Source: Fragum whitleyi (lineage: Eukaryota > Mollusca > Bivalvia > Cardiida > Cardiidae). Taken from it: 64,000 nucleotides of DNA. The stretch spans positions 19,475,526 through 19,539,525 of the forward strand of contig OX411545.1 in assembly GCA_948146395.1 (NCBI GenBank). The letters are read 5' to 3'. Each line of letters opens with the position of its first letter. Position 1 is the stretch's first letter. The notes under the pieces are model-generated. The model had not been told where the DNA came from. It saw nothing but the letters and a program-made list of their open reading frames with translations, and made no database searches. Both the position numbers and the translations under genes were made by a program. This document shows, piece by piece, positions 57,939 through 64,000 of the stretch.

Positions 57939-58943
57939 TTAGTCCGTACTAGTATTTATTTTAAAATCTTTTTGAACACATTTACAATTTAAAATGTTTC
58001 GAAAAGCTTCTTTGAACGGCTTCAATCGAGCGCCATATATTATCCAATTCATACAAGAGTTCATAATACCAATTCCGGACAACCAGTTTCTCACATCAGA
58101 CATTAGATTTGTGTCGATGGGGATCATTAAACTTACACAAAATGGCGTCCAAAACACAACAAATAGTCCGGAAACCAATAACATCACTCGACTGTGTCTC
58201 ATATCCTTTCGCAATGAATGTCGCGATTGGTTTATGGAACTTGCTGTTACTTTTGTGTCTTTCAAACTTTTTAGTTTTCTTAGAACAACCCTGCATATTA
58301 TGAAATATAAAATACAACTTGTGAAAATACAAAACAACGCAAATACCATAATCGCCACTCGATATAGTTTTGAGTAGACGTACTTGGCGCGACAAATTTT
58401 TACCGGGGTTTCTGGTTCTTCATAGTTCATTAGAGGAACAAATCCAGCAACAATGATAAATATCCAGGAAAAAGCTATAAGAATATACAATCTTCGTCTT
58501 GTAATTCTGGAACTATGTTGTAGCGGATACTGTATAGCGTGGAATCGTTCTAGGGAAAGTATGAACAAATTGACTACCGACGCTCCGATCAAAGTAACAA
58601 TCGTACACACGAAAATCAAACATCGAACAAACGTATCCTTTTCTGGAACCCCTTTGAAGTAGGAAAGGATCATCAATGGAAGAACGTATATCCCCACGAG
58701 AAGATCAGAAACTGCCAAGTTACCAATGAGTATATAATGTTTCTTCCGTCTTAAAGATCTGAATCTAGCGATGGCTATTAGAATAAGGCTGTTACCAACG
58801 ACTGTAGGCACCACAAGTACAAAACTCATTATACACATAAAGATGCTGTATGTTCTGTCATGTTCCGTTGTTGAACTGGAATTCACAATCGCAGTTTCAT
58901 TCAAATGCATGGTCCTCCTGGCATTTGATACGGTTTTTACCAA
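57939..58943 (-). CDS. Class A (rhodopsin-like) G-protein-coupled receptor, intronless, 334 aa
   Basis: Single open frame with seven hydrophobic segments. Landmarks by residue: N-glycosylation sites before TM1 (NET at 15, NSS at 21), N51 in TM1 (VVGNSLIL), D80 in TM2 (NLAVSDLLVG), C108 at the start of TM3 paired with C184 in loop 2, ERF in place of DRY at 132-134, W160 in TM4, FWTP at 264-267 in TM6, and NWIIY at 299-303 in place of NPxxY. The tail is short with two cysteines (NCKC) fit for palmitoylation. Met1 or Met12 could be the start. It looks like the amine/adenosine-type orphan receptors that are expanded in molluscs; the ligand cannot be told from sequence. Confidence 0.92.
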   Translation of the reverse strand: MVKTVSNARRTMHLNETAIVNSSSTTEHDRTYSIFMCIMSFVLVVPTVVGNSLILIAIARFRSLRRKKHYILIGNLAVSDLLVGIYVLPLMILSYFKGVPEKDTFVRCLIFVCTIVTLIGASVVNLFILSLERFHAIQYPLQHSSRITRRRLYILIAFSWIFIIVAGFVPLMNYEEPETPVKICRAKYVYSKLYRVAIMVFALFCIFTSCILYFIICRVVLRKLKSLKDTKVTASSINQSRHSLRKDMRHSRVMLLVSGLFVVFWTPFCVSLMIPIDTNLMSDVRNWLSGIGIMNSCMNWIIYGARLKPFKEAFRNILNCKCVQKDFKINTSTD

Positions 58944-60260
58944 AAAAAATCTTCGATTTAGTTATCACTTGTTGAATACAGAAGTAACATAGACGAGATT
59001 ATTTGTCCAATCTAAAGAAAATCCATTGAAAAGTCACACTGTAGCGTTATCCAAACTTGTGACACACCTAAGTGATTATCAAAATTGGTCCAAAACATTT
59101 CGAGTTAATCTTCAACCGGTGGACGCAATTTCAGTATATTTCGAAGATATATTCCAAACACTAATGAATAACCGAAGTGGAATCGCGTTGCTGAACAATA
59201 AATTCCGATCAATTCAAAGATGCATTTACAATCAATTTCAATGGTTTCAATTGCTTCAAACGTTAACGTAAATCAATGGACAAAGGTAATAGATTCCAAT
59301 TAACCTCATTTCCAATTAACAATTGTCTGTATCCAAATATGACAATAATAGCGAGGCTGTATAAATATGGATTGTTTACAGAAACACAGAAGACTAGATG
59401 AAAGACTGTTCTAAGTGTCTATACGAAGTATAGACTCTTTTGACAGTTTTTCATTTAGCATATTCTATATAAAATATGCCTGACAAGTTGCCCCCCCCCT
59501 AATCACTACAATGACACTATATTTACGACAATTAACGATTAAGTCCGGCGGCTAATACGCACATTGTATGGAGATTGTTTCTAATATAATGCACTTTTAT
59601 GGTATAATTTTTTCAAATAGCGTTAACATATTAAATATAATTTTATAGAATTATACGATACTATTACATAGGTGATGATATGTTCTATTGTATCATATCT
59701 TTTTTCATTCTTTCACACTGATTTTCATTTCCACTACATGGTAATCTTGTATCATGTACGTTTGATTGACCAACAATTGTCCGACGCGCTGAACACCGGA
59801 ATAAACATATATGTTGACTTATGTTGTGCTATGTAATGGTTTTTATAAAGGTAAAAAAATGCCTTTGGGCATAACAAAATGTTTAATTCTGAAGTGGACA
59901 ATAGTTCAACGCTGTAAAACAAAAGCCTCGAATAAAATCCGACATTGCATATTCCTTTACACCGGGTTCCAAATACGGATTTTCTGTGCCCCGGCGCAAA
60001 AGCTCTACGCCCGATTTATGCGTAAAACTCTGATAATACTCTTAATGTATAAACACAAATACACAAACGAAGGATTTTTCGCGTTAACGGATATGCAAAA
60101 AATGTATGGCTTGGGAGAATTGAGCGTACATACTTAAACAATCTTTCCTTATTTTTTGTTATCAAACTGTTTGGACAAGTTCACACCTCAGAATAGTATT
60201 TAGATTGAATGGCACGAATAATTTTCAGTCATTTTTTTTTTTCGAAAATAAGCAAGTAAA
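58944..60260. other. Receptor upstream flank without a recognised gene
   Basis: AT-rich; open frames at 59026 and 59811 have no recognisable motif and codon choice like random sequence. A TATAAATAT at about 59359 upstream of the receptor is on the wrong strand to be read simply as its promoter. Confidence 0.45.
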
Positions 60261-60418
60261 AGTAGTGGACCCTGGATAGTTCGGCAATATTTCGGAACTC
60301 ATGATCTATCACAATTTTGACCGAGGTATCCTTATGAAATGATGAGGAAACCTCGGTTAATACTGCCAAAGTTAATTACTACCGAAATGCTGCGGAACTA
60401 TTAAGGGTCCACTACCTT
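60261..60418. repeat. Palindromic MITE family D
   Basis: Ends AGTAGTGGACCCTGGATAG and TATTAAGGGTCCACTACCTT, inner ACCGAGGTATCC / GAGGAAACCTCGGTT palindrome. Confidence 0.65.
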
Positions 60419-60774
60419 GACTTTTGTAAATCATGCAACATTTTAGCGTCAGTTCACGGAACGAACGCGATTCTTCATAAAGCTCAGCTTTGTGGCACAA
60501 TACGTAATTTCGGATTCTGCACAAACGACCTCATTACATGTCGTTACTTTTTAAACTAATAGATGGAAACAATGACGAAGTGAACGTGTAATTGGTACGA
60601 TGTCCAGTAATTAACGAACAGAGGATGTAGCTTACGTTGTACGTGTGATATTTATCATACGGCCTCAGGACGGTGTATAGTCGAAACGACAATGACCTTT
60701 TTACATGGACGACGTAGGAAATATACAAGCGAAGGTCATTTGAAAGACAATTGAAAAGAATATATAAATATATA

Positions 60775-60925
60775 ATACGTACTTAGTGTATTATATGAAA
60801 ATAAATATCTAGCGAGGTTGGGAGAATTGATCATTGTCGAGGCTCTGCCGAGACAATTATCAATTCTCCCAACCGAGTTAGATATTTTTTCATACAATAC
60901 ACTTAGCACGTATTATATTTATCTT
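60775..60925. repeat. Long hairpin with short loop
   Basis: Arms of about 65 bases: TATAATACGTACTTAGTGTA, GGTTGGGAGAATTGATCATT and their partners AATTATCAATTCTCCCAACC, ACACTTAGCACGTATTATA, around a GAGGCTCTGCCGA loop. Confidence 0.7.
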
Positions 60926-61161
60926 ATAACCTTTTTATTGTCTTGTTTTCGTCAATGTTTCTAACTGAAAATCAAGTTTCTAAAAATAACTGCATGATAT
61001 TATTGTTCTAAAAATAACTATGAGATATCATAAAAAAATATCATACGGGGTCTTATCATACGGATATTTGAGTAGTTACAAGATAAAAAAAATCCGTAAC
61101 AGAAAATGGGATTAATACGTTCCGGAAGCCTTCGAAAAGGAAACGCGATTATGTGGTAAGT

Positions 61162-62530
61162 ACAGTAAAACTTGCGTTAGGTGACCACTTTAGGGACGAT
61201 TAAAAAGCGGTCGCTTATGAAATTGGTCGCTTAAGACAATATTTAATGATAAATTAGACATGTATTTTGGTAGAATATGTACAGCCCCATGCCATAAATG
61301 AGTCAAGTTTTTTAATGGCGGCGTTTTGTTGAAAAAAATTAAACAAACTTTAACAAATGAACTTACCCTCTGATGAATCGGAATTGACTTTGAAATGTTG
61401 TTGCTCATTAGTTTTAAGCATCAAATAGCAAACAATAGTGAGTTTATTTGTGTTGGAGCTCTAATTAAACAATAATGAGACATCGATCAAGGCATGGTGG
61501 AATTTGTCTTTGATGTCTTTGACACCATGTATCAGGTAAAATATAATTATCACGGATTATTCCCAACAATTTCAACGAATTTCATTTTCAGATAAATCAG
61601 GGTCCTTTGCTGGTCAGCTGAGTCGAATTTCACATCCCCATGTTTCCATTCCTCTTAGATCTTTGGAGATAAAAATGGGCATAGTCCTATTTGAAGAGTC
61701 TGAGATAGATTTTATTATTCTAAGCTCCCCGATGACAAATCTGTTCGTCTTCTGTTTTAATTTACACTTGAGAATATGTTTTTTCCCCTAAACAATCCAA
61801 TTTTTTAATTCTTTGTCATGCGGTGCATTCCAACACGATATTTCAAAACACATCAACCAAAAACGTTCACTTTTTTTGCTCTAAAAATCAGCTTCCAAGC
61901 TTAAAATATTTCTTCAATTGTATCTCTATTCCCTTGTAATTTTAAACTACACAAAACCAAACATTCAAGTTTATTTAAAGATGTGGATACTTCCCTGGCT
62001 TATTATCCACTCACAAACAATTAAAAATATCCCATTTTAATCAAGCTAGGTCAGTCCTTTTTAGAGGTTAAATAAGATTCACACATGTTAAACTTAAAGC
62101 GCTGAAAAACTTCAATACACAATAAATATTACAAGAAATAGTACACACCAATCTAAAAATAGACCAAACATACTAATTTTATCATGTAAACTTTGCATTG
62201 ACAGGTTTAACCCAGATACAATTTTGTTAAGTTTACCCATGATGTGTATTGATACGATATTTACAGCGCCGCCATTAAAAAACTTGACTCACTTATGGCA
62301 TGGTGCTGTAGATTGCCACATAATTTTTACTGAATCATATGATGTTCGAACCCATAAGAATCGTCTAATCGACACGATTCTAATGGGTTCAAACGTCATG
62401 AGATTCAATAATAAATATTTTTGTTTAAGAATGTCCACCTTTTTAGAGATTTTGCAAACTTTTTATTATGGTCGCTTAATAATAGTGGTCGCTTAATAGA
62501 GGTGGTCGCTCGAGCAATATCGACTGCATA
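61162..62530. mobile_element. GGTCGCTTAA hairpin element, interrupted
   Basis: The left part (61162-61280) and right part (62310-62530) carry the inverted AAGCGACC/GGTCGCTTAA repeats and an inner palindrome (AACCCATAAGAATCGTC/GACGATTCTAATGGGTT). The 1-kb TIR element above splits them. Confidence 0.6.
61281..62309. mobile_element. 1-kb TIR element with TA target site, inserted in another element
   Basis: Inverted ends of about 43 bases: CAGCCCCATGCCATAA and AGTTTTTTAATGGCGGCG on the left, CGCCGCCATTAAAAAACT and TTATGGCATGGTGCTG on the right. TA immediately precedes and follows. TA plus CAG ends suggests a Tc1/mariner-type non-autonomous element (inference). The interior has no transposase frame. 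Confidence 0.7.
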
Positions 62531-62936
62531 ATCAAATTTAACATGCGATACTTATGACTAAGCCAATTTCAGTTCAACTTCATTTAGAATTATAAACTGA
62601 CCAACATCGCTGGAGATTAACAACCCTGTCGTATATTTTGATATAACACGGGTATTATTACATCAGTGGAATAATTAAGCAAATGCGCTAAAAGGGTATA
62701 TTTATGTTACCGTGATAATGACGTCATAACTCATCTAGCGACGTCAATTTACTTGCGGAAATATACGCTTCGCGTAAAAAATGCAATAACCCTAAAATTT
62801 CGATCATATTTCAAATAGAAAAACAAAATTTTGTACCTAAAATAAAGTCAACCCTCGTGACAATAATTACATTTATTTCCAGAAAATAGGTCGATGTAAC
62901 GAAAATGTCGGTGTATTGAATGAACATTTAAGTTTA

Positions 62937-63893
62937 ACAAGAGCCATGTTGGACATGGGCATAAGTCCCCTACCGGCTTTGTTTGTCTCAATGTTTTCCC
63001 ACGCCAATTCTATCAGGGACATCAAAACAAGGTCTTGTTAAAGGGTTAAACAAGACTTACATGAGTTGTTGTCTCTGCTGTGCCCACTATACAATTCATG
63101 GAAGCAATAGACAGATGCAAGAAATAGTATCAATAACAGTTACCTTGTCTGATCCAAGATGTTTTTCTTCAGTCTTGTTGGTAAGAAATGAGAACTTTCA
63201 CTGGAGGTGATTAATACTGCTGCATCACCACCCTGACTAACATGGCTTATAATTTTTTTACATTTTAAAACAGGTTTCATCAAGTTAGCTTGCTTAGTTA
63301 TTAAGTTATTGCAGGATCCATTTTTTGCCATATTTTCACTATTTCCGTTACCATAGCAACCGCACTTTTTGTCAAAGAACAAAGATAAAATGATGTGCAT
63401 AATCTACACATTGCCATCTAGTCATATACCAAGTCTCATCAAATTAGCTTGCTTACTTATTAACTTATCGCAGGATCCAATATTTTTTGCCATATTTTCA
63501 CTATTTCCGTAACCATAGCAACAACAATTTCAGTCTAAAAACAAAAATAAAATGATGTGCATAATCTACACATTGCCATATAGTCATATACCAAGTCTCA
63601 TCAAACTAGCTTGCTTAGTTATTATCTTATCGCAGGATCCCATTTTTGGCCATATTTTCACTATTTCTGTAACCATAGCAACCTCAATTTAAGTCGAAAA
63701 ACAAAAATAAAATGATGTGCATAATCTACACATTGCCATCTAGTCATATACCAACTTTCATCAAAAACGCTTGCTTAGTTATTAAGTTATCGCGGGATCC
63801 AGATTTGAGCGGACAGACGGACGGACAGACGGACGGACAGACGGAGGGCAAACCTATAGTCCCCTCCGGTGTGAACACCGGTAGGGGACTAAC
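62937..63893 (+). mobile_element. Pearl-like element (AGTCCCCTACCGG family)
   Basis: Subterminal inverted repeat AAGTCCCCTACCGG / CCGGTAGGGGACTA. Core repeats of about 160 bases with GCAGGATCC and CCATATTTTCACTATTTC at about 63312, 63472, 63632, 63792. GGACAGACGGAC microsatellite at 63812-63845. 3' hairpin CCGGTGTGAACACCGG then TAGGGGACTAA, which also fits a Helitron-type CTRR end. Confidence 0.7.
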
Positions 63894-64000
63894 AATGCTT
63901 ATTAGAGGCTCAAGACTGATGTCCTTTGCCGAAAATTGAACTCATAAAATTTTGGTCCCAAAGCCGACGCACCATCCTATGCTCTAGGACAGCGAATTAT

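Noticed and set aside
57994..58992. Plus-strand open frames opposite the receptor
   Set aside because: They are antisense shadows of the receptor coding frame.
62937..63893. CRISPR-like array of 160-base repeats
   Set aside because: Repeats are long, contiguous and diverged without spacers, and sit inside an element with subterminal inverted repeats.

Overview
This is eukaryotic, AT-rich, gene-poor DNA with GT-AG introns, no operons and very many short palindromic transposon remnants. The gene content (an ANKFN1/Wide-awake orthologue, a C1q-domain gene fragment, an intronless rhodopsin-like receptor) and the repeat types (tRNA-derived SINEs, 'pearl'-like elements with about 155-base core repeats and GGAC/GTCC microsatellites) suggest a mollusc, most likely a bivalve. 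That taxonomic call is inference; no database search was possible.

Layout. 1-5215: upstream region with a possible promoter or first exon near 560-760, MITE-like hairpins and a SINE. 5216-35570 (+): one large gene whose 19 coding exons I could chain in frame by hand. It gives a 1,039-residue protein with two ankyrin repeats, a fibronectin type III domain, the long ANKFN1-specific middle region and a C-terminal Ras-associating domain. Its introns hold most of the repeats, including two elements that look Mutator-like, two pairs of inverted repeats flanking coding exons, and a tandem duplication of part of coding exon 4. 35571-41707: 3' flank and repeats. 41708-49472 (-): two exons that together make one C1q domain, with an in-frame stop in the first. 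They are separated by a 7.3 kb intron packed with foldback and pearl-like elements. 49473-57938: repeats, with one weak unexplained exon candidate at about 53.6-53.8 kb. 57939-58943 (-): single-exon class A GPCR. 58944-64000: repeats, including a 1 kb TIR element nested in another element and a pearl-like element at the right edge.

The three genes have no evident shared pathway. ANKFN1/WAKE is a cortical/cytoplasmic scaffold of neurons and sensory cells, C1q-domain proteins are usually secreted lectin-like factors, and the receptor is an orphan by eye. The repeats are the most distinctive content: several families have target-site duplications that can be read directly (9 bp, TTAA, TA), which allows superfamily assignments without a transposase gene. 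No CRISPR, rRNA or convincing functional tRNA gene was seen.
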